A stretch of 64,000 nt of DNA from Arthrobacter sp. MYb227 (GTDB lineage: Bacteria > Actinomycetota > Actinomycetes > Actinomycetales > Micrococcaceae). The notes below the pieces were generated by a model. It had not been told where the DNA came from and ran no database searches. It saw only the letters and a program-made list of their open reading frames with translations. How positions within the stretch are numbered: position 1 is the stretch's first letter; every line of letters starts with the position of its first letter. Both the position numbers and the translations under genes were made by a program. Positions 1 through 8,285 of this stretch are shown one piece after another. The stretch lies in contig NZ_PCPT01000002.1 of assembly GCF_002975435.1 (NCBI RefSeq), positions 434,001-498,000 of the forward strand, given 5' to 3'.

Positions 1-1
1 C

Positions 2-442
2 GTTGGTGTACCGGTACTTGATATCACCAAGGCTGTACTCGGTGAGGCTGTCAATCAAGGAATATCTCGGTTGGGGTTGCTGAGCACCTCGCAAACAGCT
101 GAATCGGGAATCTACCAAGCCCGTGCTCTGGAATTTGATTGCATAGTCAGTACACCGCCAACGCAGATTGCTCAGGCAATCGACGAAGTAATCTTCCAGC
201 GGTTGGTGAAAGGCATTCTGCGTGAACAGGACGCACAAACTATTATCGAGGCAGTCAGCTGGTTCAAGGATCAGGGTATCGAGGCCGTTATTCTTGGTTG
301 TACTGATATGACGTTACTGATGCCGCAGCTTAAAGCCGCTGAACTTCCCCTGTTAGACAGCACGATAATTCATGCTCAGGCCGCATATTACGTAGCAACA
401 ACAGGTGACCTCGAGAGCTTTTGTGTGAGGTACCCGGCCTAA
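2..442 (+). CDS. Aspartate/glutamate racemase family protein (5' end missing)
   Basis: The reading frame is open from the first complete codon at base 2, so the gene starts before the window. The visible 146 residues are the C-terminal half of a cofactor-independent Asp/Glu/hydantoin racemase. The motif AVILGCTDMTLL near the end is the family's second catalytic-cysteine block, and PVLDITKAV at the start is also typical. These enzymes invert amino acids or related compounds with a pair of cysteines. The first cysteine lies outside the window, so the substrate cannot be judged. A strong hairpin follows the TAA stop. Confidence 0.8.
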   Translation, partial: VGVPVLDITKAVLGEAVNQGISRLGLLSTSQTAESGIYQARALEFDCIVSTPPTQIAQAIDEVIFQRLVKGILREQDAQTIIEAVSWFKDQGIEAVILGCTDMTLLMPQLKAAELPLLDSTIIHAQAAYYVATTGDLESFCVRYPA

Positions 443-445
443 CTA

Positions 446-480
446 ATTTTGTCTGTGGCATCAAACGCCACAGACAAAAT
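446..480. terminator. Bidirectional intrinsic terminator
   Basis: A 13-bp perfect inverted repeat (446-458 with 468-480, core GTCTGTGGC / GCCACAGAC) has a 9-nt loop and A/T runs on both sides. It sits 4 bases after the racemase stop codon. Confidence 0.85.
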
Positions 481-497
481 TCCTTGATTTGGCAAAC

Positions 498-812
498 CTA
501 CGAAGGCAAATCAAGAGATTTTCTGCCCTGTTTCAGATCGCTCGGCGCACTCATGACAATGGTTCGACTTGGGGCTCGGGTATGCGTAGATTCACGCCGG
601 CCCGTAATAAGCGCCGAGCCCAGAACCATTGCGCCCACCATACGGAGCTGCAGGAAGAGCTGCGGAGTGATTTCGATGCCGAAGGTGTCCGTGAAGTCGG
701 CAGTGGCTGATGGCGCTTTGGTTAAGGCGCCAACGGCGAATCCATCCACGAAATTCACATAACGCTGGGATGCGGCGACTGATTCGAAGGATTTATCACG
801 GAAAATCTTCAC
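498..812 (-). CDS. Hypothetical protein or gene remnant, 104 aa
   Basis: A GTG-started frame with AGGA about 8 bases upstream. The first 75 residues look protein-like, with a hydrophobic stretch around QLFLQLRMVGAMVLGSALITG. The last 30 residues are low in hydrophobic content and look like read-through. I do not recognise a family. It faces the racemase gene convergently. It could be a real small membrane-associated protein or the remains of a larger gene. Confidence 0.25.
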   Translation of the reverse strand: MKIFRDKSFESVAASQRYVNFVDGFAVGALTKAPSATADFTDTFGIEITPQLFLQLRMVGAMVLGSALITGRRESTHTRAPSRTIVMSAPSDLKQGRKSLDLPS

Positions 813-934
813 TGGAGAAGTCCTATCAGCACAGGCCTTAGACTCGCCGAAAACATGTTAGTCAGTTTCCGCACCCGAAGTTTAGTGCGTCTACCGGTAG
901 TACGTTGATTTTCTTGAGGCGGGCGTTAAAGTGC

Positions 935-986
935 TTGAGCACCGGCTGTTTTGCGAGGGAAGATCTCGCTAACTGCCGGTGCTCAA
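935..986. other. Nested inverted repeat (structured element)
   Basis: A 12-bp perfect inverted repeat (935-946 TTGAGCACCGGC, 975-986 GCCGGTGCTCAA) encloses a second small stem (GCGAG / CTCGC). There is no T-run directly after the outer arm. It lies in the 285-bp gap between the hypothetical gene and the MFS gene, where I see no convincing CDS. It could be an RNA structure, a decayed terminator or a protein-binding site. Confidence 0.5.
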
Positions 987-1097
987 CATCATTCGCACTA
1001 CAAAGAGGTAAGAATGACTCTAAACGCCACTCCTGACTTCCCTATGTACGCAACCTTGATGTTTCCTGTGAGTGTGGCGGAGTGTGGGCAGCGTTGT

Positions 1098-2333
1098 TTA
1101 GGAGTGAGAGAAGTTCACACTATCGCGTCGGCCAACCAGCACCGCCGAGAGACCAATGCCCACTGCGGCAAAGCCGCAGGTCATCCACCAAGTTGATGAC
1201 CATCCACCGGTACTCATGGCCAGCCAGGCGACGAGCATGGGCCCGGTGAAGTTTCCAATATTGAAAATCTGCTGCATCAAACCCATTGCGGCCGGAGCAG
1301 AGCCGCCGGCGGGAGCTAGATCCACTGCCATGCGCGTCAACGTTGCGGGGATCATTGCTCCAAGTAAGGAGAACAATCCAACGCAGGTAACCTGCCAGGC
1401 CAAGCCACCGGAAATTGGTGACCAATCGATGGCAAAGGTCAGGAAACTAGTGACAGCCATTGCGGCGAATGAAACAAATAACAAAATTTTGGGTGCTATC
1501 CCGCGCTGCAGCAAGAACCCGGTGAGTACCGCGCCAATGCCATTGAGTCCGCCGACGATTGCCGAAAGGGTTCCAGGATGGGTTCCGCTGAGACCGCTTT
1601 GTTCGTAAATGGTGGGCAGGAACCCCACGACTGCCATCCACTGGATGGTGTAGCAACCAAAGACGAAACCCGCGATCCATACTTTTCCTGTGCGCGCTGT
1701 GACACCGATGCGCGCCGTCGCGGCCTTGGTTCCGCCCACGGCCTGTGGCTGATCCTTAGGAACTAAACGTATGATCAGCGGGAGGGGGATGAGGGTCATG
1801 GCGGCCATGATCCACCACCACATGTGCCACGTGCCAACCTGCAAGAAAAAGGCGCTGGAAATCAGGCCCACGAATGTTGCGGTGCCCATATACGCACTCC
1901 AGCACCCAACCGCCATATTGATCCGGTTCATGGGTGCGTAGCGGCGAATCAGACCCGGGCCCATAACGGTAGCGGCAATGAATCCGACGCCCTCAATTGC
2001 ACGCGATGCCAACAGCATATTAGCGCCCAAAGACATGGCACCGAGTGCCGATCCCAGGGTAAGGAAAAGAAGCCCGATGATCAGTGTTCTGCGTTCACCA
2101 ATGACCTCGGCAAGCAGTGAAATCCCAAGCCCACCAAGCATGCCCGCGACCTGCACGATTCCTAAGAGAACACCGGCAACCAATAGGGAAAGACCTAGAT
2201 CTTCCTGAATGACCGGAAGCGCGGCAGGCAGTTTCCAGATGTGAAGGGCGGCGGTAATGCCCGCAAAGACCACCACTACCCAGATGGAGTTGCTCCGGGT
2301 AGCGGTTTGGGGGCTGGTTTGAGCGATTGTCAT
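1098..2333 (-). CDS. MFS transporter, CynX/NimT-like
   Basis: 411 residues with about 12 hydrophobic segments, the usual length of a major facilitator. Transmembrane segments run from about residue 18 (IWVVVVFAGITAAL) to the C terminus (GFAAVGIGLSAVLV). The loop between segments 2 and 3 has GERRTLIIG, a version of the MFS motif A region. The overall pattern resembles the cyanate/nitroimidazole branch (CynX-like). The ATG at 2333 has GAAGGA about 12 bases upstream. The substrate is unknown. Proximity to an Asp/Glu racemase gene hints at a small organic acid or amide, but the two genes are on opposite strands and not an operon. Confidence 0.8.
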   Translation of the reverse strand: MTIAQTSPQTATRSNSIWVVVVFAGITAALHIWKLPAALPVIQEDLGLSLLVAGVLLGIVQVAGMLGGLGISLLAEVIGERRTLIIGLLFLTLGSALGAMSLGANMLLASRAIEGVGFIAATVMGPGLIRRYAPMNRINMAVGCWSAYMGTATFVGLISSAFFLQVGTWHMWWWIMAAMTLIPLPLIIRLVPKDQPQAVGGTKAATARIGVTARTGKVWIAGFVFGCYTIQWMAVVGFLPTIYEQSGLSGTHPGTLSAIVGGLNGIGAVLTGFLLQRGIAPKILLFVSFAAMAVTSFLTFAIDWSPISGGLAWQVTCVGLFSLLGAMIPATLTRMAVDLAPAGGSAPAAMGLMQQIFNIGNFTGPMLVAWLAMSTGGWSSTWWMTCGFAAVGIGLSAVLVGRRDSVNFSHS

Positions 2334-2494
2334 GAGTATTCGAGTCCTTCAACTGTCATGGCTGATCGGAGTCTGCCATGCCAATGACCGGTTCACTAGA
2401 ATGTTTCTCGTTGAATGCGACTTAGTACGCCACAAGTCAAGGATTTAGGTGAGTTGAGGTTCTGCTTCTAAGCGCGGTACAGCAGACTTGAAGG

Positions 2495-3910
2495 ATGAAG
2501 AACTTGCGAACCTGGTACACGTTGAAGGTTAAATTGTATGGCTCCGAGCCGCTGATTTGGCGTCGACTCGAAGTCGACGGTGCGATGAGTCTTGAGCGTT
2601 TTCATATAGTTCTTCAAGCGGCCTTGGGTTGGACCAACTCGCACCTTCACGCCTTTAGTAGCGACAATCCCTTCGAGCGAGGTCTTGGGGCCGCACGGGC
2701 TAACACGCTCACCTGGCTTGATGCGGGAAGTATTGCCGAGGGTCTGGAAGGTCAAGACGAACTGGATACAAGCATCGCTGACGCATGTGAACAATCGGGC
2801 GGGATGCTCTGGTATCAATACGATTTTGGTGATTCCTGGATGCACACGATCACCGTGGAATCCACCCGCATCCCCGAATCTGGCGAACCGATTGCTCGCA
2901 TCCTTGACGGAGCAATGCGTATTCCGCTCGAAAATAGTGGTGGGTTACATGGTTGGTACGAGATGCTGGAACTAGATTGCGGAAAATCTGGCGCCGAAGG
3001 AAGGGAATATCTCCTTGAGTGGTTGCATTCCCATGCCGGTTATTTCACCTCCATTGACCCCCTGCAATTTGACGTTGGAGCGGCAAACCTGCAGCTGCGT
3101 TTGTATATGGGTGGGGCGCAACCGGATAAGAGCAGGGAAGATGAGCAAACTCTGAACCCGGCTACCTTTGGAAATGCCGCAGTGGGAACGTGGATAGCGA
3201 CAGTTAATATTCACGCTGGATTGGTGCTTTCTAACGCCCTCTATCAGCTGGGCATCAATGTGCTTGATACGCCGAGCGAACCGAGTATGCCGGCGGATGC
3301 ACCGCGTGCCATGGCCTCGATACTGTGGTGGATCCGGGCATGTGAAGGAACCGGATTGCCGTTGACCGCTGCCGGGTACCTGAGCCCTGCAATAATCCCC
3401 GAGGTGATTGAGGGTATTGGTTGGGAGCATGAAGACTTTGTGCAATTCGGAGCCAAGACCGAAGTCCATCTACATACGCTTCACGACTTCAGACTCATGC
3501 TCATCGAGATTTCACTGCTCAAAGTTCAGGGTAAACGGCTCGTTGCTACCCCCACTGCCGTGCGCTTAGCAGGGGATCCTGCAAAGCTTTGGGCGCATCT
3601 GGCCAAGCGTGCGCTGAACTCCAAACGTGAACGCGATATTTACGATGCGACAATGGTTGCCTTGATTGCCGCGGCGGGTGAAGGAGAGGCCGATCAAAAG
3701 ACAATTACTGCCCGTATCAATGAGGGAATGCGGCTGCTGGGCTACCTCAACTATGAAGGCGGCCCGATCGGTGACACGGATTTCCAACGCTTAGGGGATC
3801 GTTACAACGCAATCACTAAGGCTTTTAGAATGTCGCTGTTGGACAACGGGAACCGTGGCCGTGCCGTGGAGATCGAGCGCGAATTCGCACGTGCCGTGTT
3901 AAGTTCCTAG
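2495..3910 (+). CDS. pRiA4b ORF-3 family protein
   Basis: 471 residues. The N-terminal domain carries the hallmark of the plasmid pRiA4b ORF-3 family: YTLKVKLYGSEPLIWRRLEV (residues 7-26), FHIVLQAALGW, HLHAF and YQYDFGDSWMHTITVE (about residues 108-123). Members are found on plasmids, next to IS1096-like transposons and free in chromosomes. Their biochemical role is not established. The C-terminal 250 residues are helical and of unknown function. No transposase is next to it here. The start is directly preceded by AAGG, an unusually tight ribosome-binding arrangement. A strong terminator follows. Confidence 0.8.
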   Translation: MKNLRTWYTLKVKLYGSEPLIWRRLEVDGAMSLERFHIVLQAALGWTNSHLHAFSSDNPFERGLGAARANTLTWLDAGSIAEGLEGQDELDTSIADACEQSGGMLWYQYDFGDSWMHTITVESTRIPESGEPIARILDGAMRIPLENSGGLHGWYEMLELDCGKSGAEGREYLLEWLHSHAGYFTSIDPLQFDVGAANLQLRLYMGGAQPDKSREDEQTLNPATFGNAAVGTWIATVNIHAGLVLSNALYQLGINVLDTPSEPSMPADAPRAMASILWWIRACEGTGLPLTAAGYLSPAIIPEVIEGIGWEHEDFVQFGAKTEVHLHTLHDFRLMLIEISLLKVQGKRLVATPTAVRLAGDPAKLWAHLAKRALNSKRERDIYDATMVALIAAAGEGEADQKTITARINEGMRLLGYLNYEGGPIGDTDFQRLGDRYNAITKAFRMSLLDNGNRGRAVEIEREFARAVLSS

Positions 3911-3925
3911 GCCCGCTGGAACACC

Positions 3926-3975
3926 AAACGTTCCCGGCCACCTTCCACAGTTTGGAAGATGGCCGGGAACGTTTT
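3926..3975. terminator. Bidirectional intrinsic terminator
   Basis: 14-bp arms (3926-3939 and 3961-3974; core CGTTCCCGGCC / GGCCGGGAACG) with an inner TTCCA/TGGAA stem, an A-run on the left and a T-run on the right. It separates the convergent pRiA4b-like gene and the MHS permease gene. Confidence 0.9.
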
Positions 3976-3996
3976 AGAAGGTGAGGCCGGAAGCCG

Positions 3997-5355
3997 CTAC
4001 TGAATCTTGGTGCCGGTGGTCGTGGTTTCAACCTTGTGTGCCGTGCGACCCAACAGGTGGGTCGGAACCTTGTAGGTTTCCTTGGCGGTCAGCGCGGAGA
4101 CCGAGGCAATCAGCGCGACCGCCAGGGTGAAGTAGCTGATGATGACCCAACCGCCGGGCTGTAGACCGCCGAGGGCCGCAACGATCGAGGGTGCGAAGCC
4201 TGCCATCAGGAAGCCGAGCTGGGTACCGATGGCCAGGCCGGAGAAGCGGACCTGGGAGGAGAACATCTCCGCATAGAAGGATGGCCAGACCGCGTTTGCC
4301 GCGGCGTAGGCGCAACCGAAGACCAATACCGAGAGTGCGAACTGGAGCAGGGTGTTGTTGGTTTCCATGGAGCGCAGATAGAACGGCATGAACGCGGCAG
4401 AAGCCAGCGCACCGTAGATGAATACCGGCTTGCGACCAATCTTGTCGGCAAGCTTGCCAAAGAGCGGCTGGGTGAACAGGGCTCCGACGTTACCGGCAAC
4501 CACCAGCCACAAGGTAATTGACTCATCCATGTGGCCGATCTGCTTGCCATAGGAAATCGCGAGTGTTCCATACACCGTGGACACCGCTGCAATGAAGGCG
4601 CAGAAGACAACACGAAGCACGTCGCGCCAGTGGAAACGGATCAGCACGCCCAGCGGTAGCTTGGCAATCTCGTTGTTCTTCTTGGCGTTCTCAAATTCCG
4701 GAGTCTCCTGCAGTGAGCGACGGATGAAGAAGGTGATCAGGACGACCACCGCGGAGAGCCAGAACGGGATGCGCCAGCCGATGCCGAACTTGAATTCGTC
4801 GGGCATTGCTACCACGGGGATGAAGATCAGTGCGGCGAGGATCTGGCCGCCCTGGGTACCGGTCAGGGTCCAGGAGGTGAAGAAAGAACGACGGTTATCC
4901 GGTGCGTGTTCAAGGGTGAGCGAAGAGGCACCTGCCTGCTCGCCGGCCGCCGAAAGTCCCTGCAGCAAGCGTGCAAAGACCAGTAGCGCCGGGGCCCACC
5001 AGCCGATTTGGTCAAAGGTTGGTATGCAGCCAATGGCAAAGGTTGCCGCGCCCATCAGGACCAGGGTAAACATCAGCACCTTCTGCCGCCCGACCCTGTC
5101 CCCGAAGTGGCCCAAGATAACGGCGCCAATGGGGCGGGCGATGTAGGCGAACCCGAAGGTTGCCAGCGACATGACCGCCGCGTTGGCGTCAGCGTCGGGG
5201 AAGAACACGTGCGGGAAGATCAGCGCGGCTGCGGAGCCGAAGATAAAGAAGTCGTAGTACTCGACGGCGCTTCCCATGAAGCTGGCAAGTGCTGCTTTAA
5301 CGGGGGTCCTGCCCCCGTTCGCGGCGGGTGCCGGTGAATTCTTCTGGGTTGGCAT
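3997..5355 (-). CDS. MHS-family MFS permease, probable shikimate/quinate uptake
   Basis: 452 residues with 12 hydrophobic segments. The N-terminal run ASFMGSAVEYYDFFIFGSAAAL and the loops GHFGDRVGRQKVL (motif A) and RLLQGLSAAGEQAG are diagnostic of the metabolite:H+ symporter family that includes ShiA, ProP and KgtP. I chose the ATG at 5355 because AAGGAG lies 6 bases upstream; an in-frame upstream extension to 5436 lacks a site. It is divergent from the shikimate dehydrogenase gene, so it probably brings shikimate, quinate or a related acid into the cell for the adjacent pathway. The substrate is inferred from context only. Confidence 0.85.
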   Translation of the reverse strand: MPTQKNSPAPAANGGRTPVKAALASFMGSAVEYYDFFIFGSAAALIFPHVFFPDADANAAVMSLATFGFAYIARPIGAVILGHFGDRVGRQKVLMFTLVLMGAATFAIGCIPTFDQIGWWAPALLVFARLLQGLSAAGEQAGASSLTLEHAPDNRRSFFTSWTLTGTQGGQILAALIFIPVVAMPDEFKFGIGWRIPFWLSAVVVLITFFIRRSLQETPEFENAKKNNEIAKLPLGVLIRFHWRDVLRVVFCAFIAAVSTVYGTLAISYGKQIGHMDESITLWLVVAGNVGALFTQPLFGKLADKIGRKPVFIYGALASAAFMPFYLRSMETNNTLLQFALSVLVFGCAYAAANAVWPSFYAEMFSSQVRFSGLAIGTQLGFLMAGFAPSIVAALGGLQPGGWVIISYFTLAVALIASVSALTAKETYKVPTHLLGRTAHKVETTTTGTKIQ

Positions 5356-5533
5356 CGGGGACTCCTTGGGTGGACTGGCTTGGGGGACTGTTACATGGTG
5401 GCTTATTGGGGGAGCCAAATCATACTTTGTGCGCATTGCGTACGGTTGTACGAATAGCGTACAAGCATTAGAGTAGAGCTAAATCACAATCAAAACAATC
5501 CCTGCGCGCAAAATCTCACGGACCGGAGCACTC
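5356..5533. promoter_or_regulatory. Divergent promoter region with IclR-type operator candidate
   Basis: 178 bp between the permease and dehydrogenase genes. It contains a perfect 6+6 palindrome TGTACG-N5-CGTACA at 5447-5463, preceded by a partly overlapping GCGTACGGTTGTACG. The repeated GTACG half sites suggest a multimeric regulator. The IclR protein encoded at the end of the unit is the obvious candidate. Binding is inferred, not shown. Confidence 0.6.
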
Positions 5534-6406
5534 ATGAGCACCACCACACAGTCATATCTTGTAGGCCTGATCGGCGACGGAGTGACCCCGTCACTGACCC
5601 CGCCCATGCATGAGGCCGAAGGTGATGCTCACGGATTGCGCTACCTCTACCGCCCCATTGACCTGAACGTTATTGGCAAACAAGGCACAGATGTTGGTGA
5701 GCTGCTCACGGCCGGGGCCATGCTGGGATTCAACGCCTTCAACATCACTCACCCCTGCAAACAACTGGTACTCGAACACCTCGATGAAATTAGCGACGAG
5801 GCCCGAAACATCGGTGCCGTCAATACCGTGGTGATCCGCGACGGAAAATTCCACGGCTACAACACCGACGCCTCCGGCTTCACCTACGCACTTGCCAACG
5901 GACTGCCCGAGGCCAACCTTGAAGCGGTCCTCCAGCTCGGTGTCGGCGGTGCCGGCTCCGCGGTTGCCTACGCACTGCTTGACTCCGGAGTCAAAGAACT
6001 CTTCCTGGTCGATCCGGAACTCTCCCGAGCCACCGAACGCGCACAAACGCTTTCCACCCAATTCCCAGACCGCGCCATCAGCGCCCACACGCCGGCCGTA
6101 GTGCCAGAACTTCTGCCACGGGTCACCGGGGTGCTCAATGCAAGCCCCGTTGGCATGCGTCAGCACCCGGGACTACCACTAGATGTCACGGGCCTTACCC
6201 CGGCACACTGGGTTGCCGATGTTATCTACCGCCCGGTGAACACCGAACTGCTGACGGCCGCCCAAACACTGGGCTGCAAAACTCTTGACGGTGGTCACAT
6301 GGCGGTGGGCCAGGCCGTTGATGCCTTCGGAATCATTACCGGGCTCACCCCCGATGCCCCGCGCATGCGCGCGCACCTTCTCGAAATGCTGGAAGCAGGA
6401 CTCTAA
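5534..6406 (+). CDS. qsuD: Quinate/shikimate dehydrogenase (QsuD/AroE family)
   Basis: 290 residues. It interconverts shikimate and 3-dehydroshikimate (or quinate and 3-dehydroquinate) with NAD(P). The substrate domain shows NITHPCKQ (catalytic Lys about residue 74), GAVNTV and NTDASGF. The Rossmann part has GVGGAGSAVAYAL, and the C-terminal GGHMAVGQAVDAF closes the site. The VDPELSRA segment after the second strand has an acidic residue where NADP enzymes carry Arg, which fits an NAD-using catabolic enzyme. Its stop overlaps the next start by 1 base (TAATG), so the two are co-translated. The symbol is assigned by analogy with the Corynebacterium qsu genes. Confidence 0.85.
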   Translation: MSTTTQSYLVGLIGDGVTPSLTPPMHEAEGDAHGLRYLYRPIDLNVIGKQGTDVGELLTAGAMLGFNAFNITHPCKQLVLEHLDEISDEARNIGAVNTVVIRDGKFHGYNTDASGFTYALANGLPEANLEAVLQLGVGGAGSAVAYALLDSGVKELFLVDPELSRATERAQTLSTQFPDRAISAHTPAVVPELLPRVTGVLNASPVGMRQHPGLPLDVTGLTPAHWVADVIYRPVNTELLTAAQTLGCKTLDGGHMAVGQAVDAFGIITGLTPDAPRMRAHLLEMLEAGL

Positions 6407-8247
6407 TGCGTACCTCAATCGCCACCGTCTGTATCTCCGGAACACTGGAGCAAAAAATGCATGCCTGCGCCAAGGCAGGATTCGACGGCATCGAAATCTT
6501 TGAACAAGACCTCACCGTCTCGGCCATGTCACCGGAGGAAGTCCGTGCGCTGGCCGACCGGCTGGGGCTCACCCTTGATCTCTTCCAGCCCTTCCGTGAC
6601 CTTGAAGGAGTCGACGAGGATAGCTTCGTGGCGAGCCTGGCCCGGGCCGAGGCCAAATTCAAGTTCATGAACCGGTTGGGCATCGACACTATGTTGTTGT
6701 GCTCAAACGTTGGCACGGCTTCCATCAATGATGATGAACTGTTTATGAGCCAGATCCGTCGACTGGCAGAGCTTGCCGCACGCTATGGCGTCAAGATCGC
6801 CTATGAGGCGCTGGCCTGGGGAAAATATGTCAACACTTACCAGCACTCCTGGGCCATCGTGCAGGGCGTCGATCACCCCAACGTTGGCATCTGTCTTGAC
6901 TCCTTCCACATCCTCTCGCGCGGAGATGACCCGGCAGAGATCGCACAGATCCCCGCGGAAAAGATCTTCTTTGTCCAGCTAGCCGATGCCCCGGTGCTTT
7001 CCATGGATATCCTCTCCTGGTCACGCCACTACCGGGTCTTCCCCGGCGAGGGCGGCTTCGCGCTTGATCAATTCATGGGTTACCTGGTGAAGTCAGGCTA
7101 TGACGGGATCGTTTCGCTAGAAATCTTCAACGATGTCTTCCGCCAATCGGATGTTGAACGCACGGCAGTTGACGGAATGCGCTCACTGATCTGGCTACAA
7201 GACCAAACCATTGAACTCTTGGGTGCCGGGGCCACCGAATTCCCGCTGGAACTCTCCGCACTGCCCGCGGCTCAAACTCCTTCCGGTTTTGATTATGCCG
7301 AGATCCGCACCGAAGACCCCGAGGCTGTTGCCGGGATGCTCGCCCAACTGGGCTTCACCTTCCGCGGCCAACACCGCCGCAAGCCGGTAACGCTGTGGAG
7401 TGCGGGGGATGCACGCATCATTATTAACACCCAGCGCAGCCGCGGAATCACCGCCCAGGTCTCCGGCTTTGGCATCCAGGTCGCCGACGCTCAGCTGGGT
7501 ACCAGCCGTGCCACGGCGCTGAAAGCACCCTCGGTTCCGCGCCACCACACCATTGATGAACACCCGCTGCATGGGTTTATCGCACCGGATGCCACCGAGG
7601 TTTTCTTTGGCACCTGGGCTAGCGAACCAGCCTGGGCCGCCGAATTCGGAGCCGGGGCCGCACCCGCCGACACCGGGCTGGTCTCCGGGCTTGACCACAT
7701 TAACCTTGCCCAGCCGTGGCAGGCCTTTGATGAGTCGGTACTGTTCTACACCTCCACGCTGCACCTCGAGGCCCGCCCGGGCACCGAGGTACCAAGCCCC
7801 ATGGGTCTGGTCCGTTCTCAGGTGCTACGTACCGATGATGGTGCCGTGCGGCTGGCCCTGAATATTGTTCCGCACGGATTAGAAGACACCCGCGATGGTG
7901 CGCTGCGCTACCCGGAGCATATTGCCATACACACCGATGATATTTTCACCCTGGCTCGCCGCGCTGTGGCCGCCGGGATGGAGTTCCTGGCGGTGCCAAG
8001 GAACTATTATGAGGACTTGGCGGCACGTTTTGGGCTGGACGAAGAAACACTGAGTGCATTGCAAGAACTGAACCTGCTCTACGATCGTGATGAGCACGGG
8101 GAATTCCTGCACTTCTACACCGAAACCGTTGGCACCATGTTCCTTGAGGTGGTCCAACGCAAGGGCGGTTACGACGGATATGGAGCACCTAATGCTCCGG
8201 TCCGCCTGGCGGCCCAGTTTGAGCGCAACCGCTGGAGCAAATACTAG
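6406..8247 (+). CDS. qsuB: 3-dehydroshikimate dehydratase with fused HPPD-like domain
   Basis: 613 residues. It converts 3-dehydroshikimate to protocatechuate, feeding the beta-ketoadipate route. Residues 1 to about 270 form a xylose-isomerase-like TIM barrel (AKAGFDGIEIFEQD, IAYEALAWG, VGICLDSFHIL, IVSLEIFND), the dehydratase part. Residues of about 285 to 610 hold two VOC modules like 4-hydroxyphenylpyruvate dioxygenase (DYAEIRTEDPEAVAGML, GLDHINLAQPWQAFDESVLFY, GTMFLEVVQRKGGYDGYG). This is the QsuB architecture of Corynebacterium and Pseudomonas. A protocatechuate dioxygenase is not in the window. A 3-dehydroquinate dehydratase (QsuC) is missing from this unit. Confidence 0.9.
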   Translation: MRTSIATVCISGTLEQKMHACAKAGFDGIEIFEQDLTVSAMSPEEVRALADRLGLTLDLFQPFRDLEGVDEDSFVASLARAEAKFKFMNRLGIDTMLLCSNVGTASINDDELFMSQIRRLAELAARYGVKIAYEALAWGKYVNTYQHSWAIVQGVDHPNVGICLDSFHILSRGDDPAEIAQIPAEKIFFVQLADAPVLSMDILSWSRHYRVFPGEGGFALDQFMGYLVKSGYDGIVSLEIFNDVFRQSDVERTAVDGMRSLIWLQDQTIELLGAGATEFPLELSALPAAQTPSGFDYAEIRTEDPEAVAGMLAQLGFTFRGQHRRKPVTLWSAGDARIIINTQRSRGITAQVSGFGIQVADAQLGTSRATALKAPSVPRHHTIDEHPLHGFIAPDATEVFFGTWASEPAWAAEFGAGAAPADTGLVSGLDHINLAQPWQAFDESVLFYTSTLHLEARPGTEVPSPMGLVRSQVLRTDDGAVRLALNIVPHGLEDTRDGALRYPEHIAIHTDDIFTLARRAVAAGMEFLAVPRNYYEDLAARFGLDEETLSALQELNLLYDRDEHGEFLHFYTETVGTMFLEVVQRKGGYDGYGAPNAPVRLAAQFERNRWSKY

Positions 8248-8285
8248 AGACCAGCAGCAAAACTATGAGGGGGAGCCGGACAACG

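Noticed and set aside
951-1196. A plus-strand frame with GAGG before an ATG at 1014
   Set aside because: It runs into the 3' end of the MFS gene on the opposite strand and resembles nothing known. It may be a relic at most.
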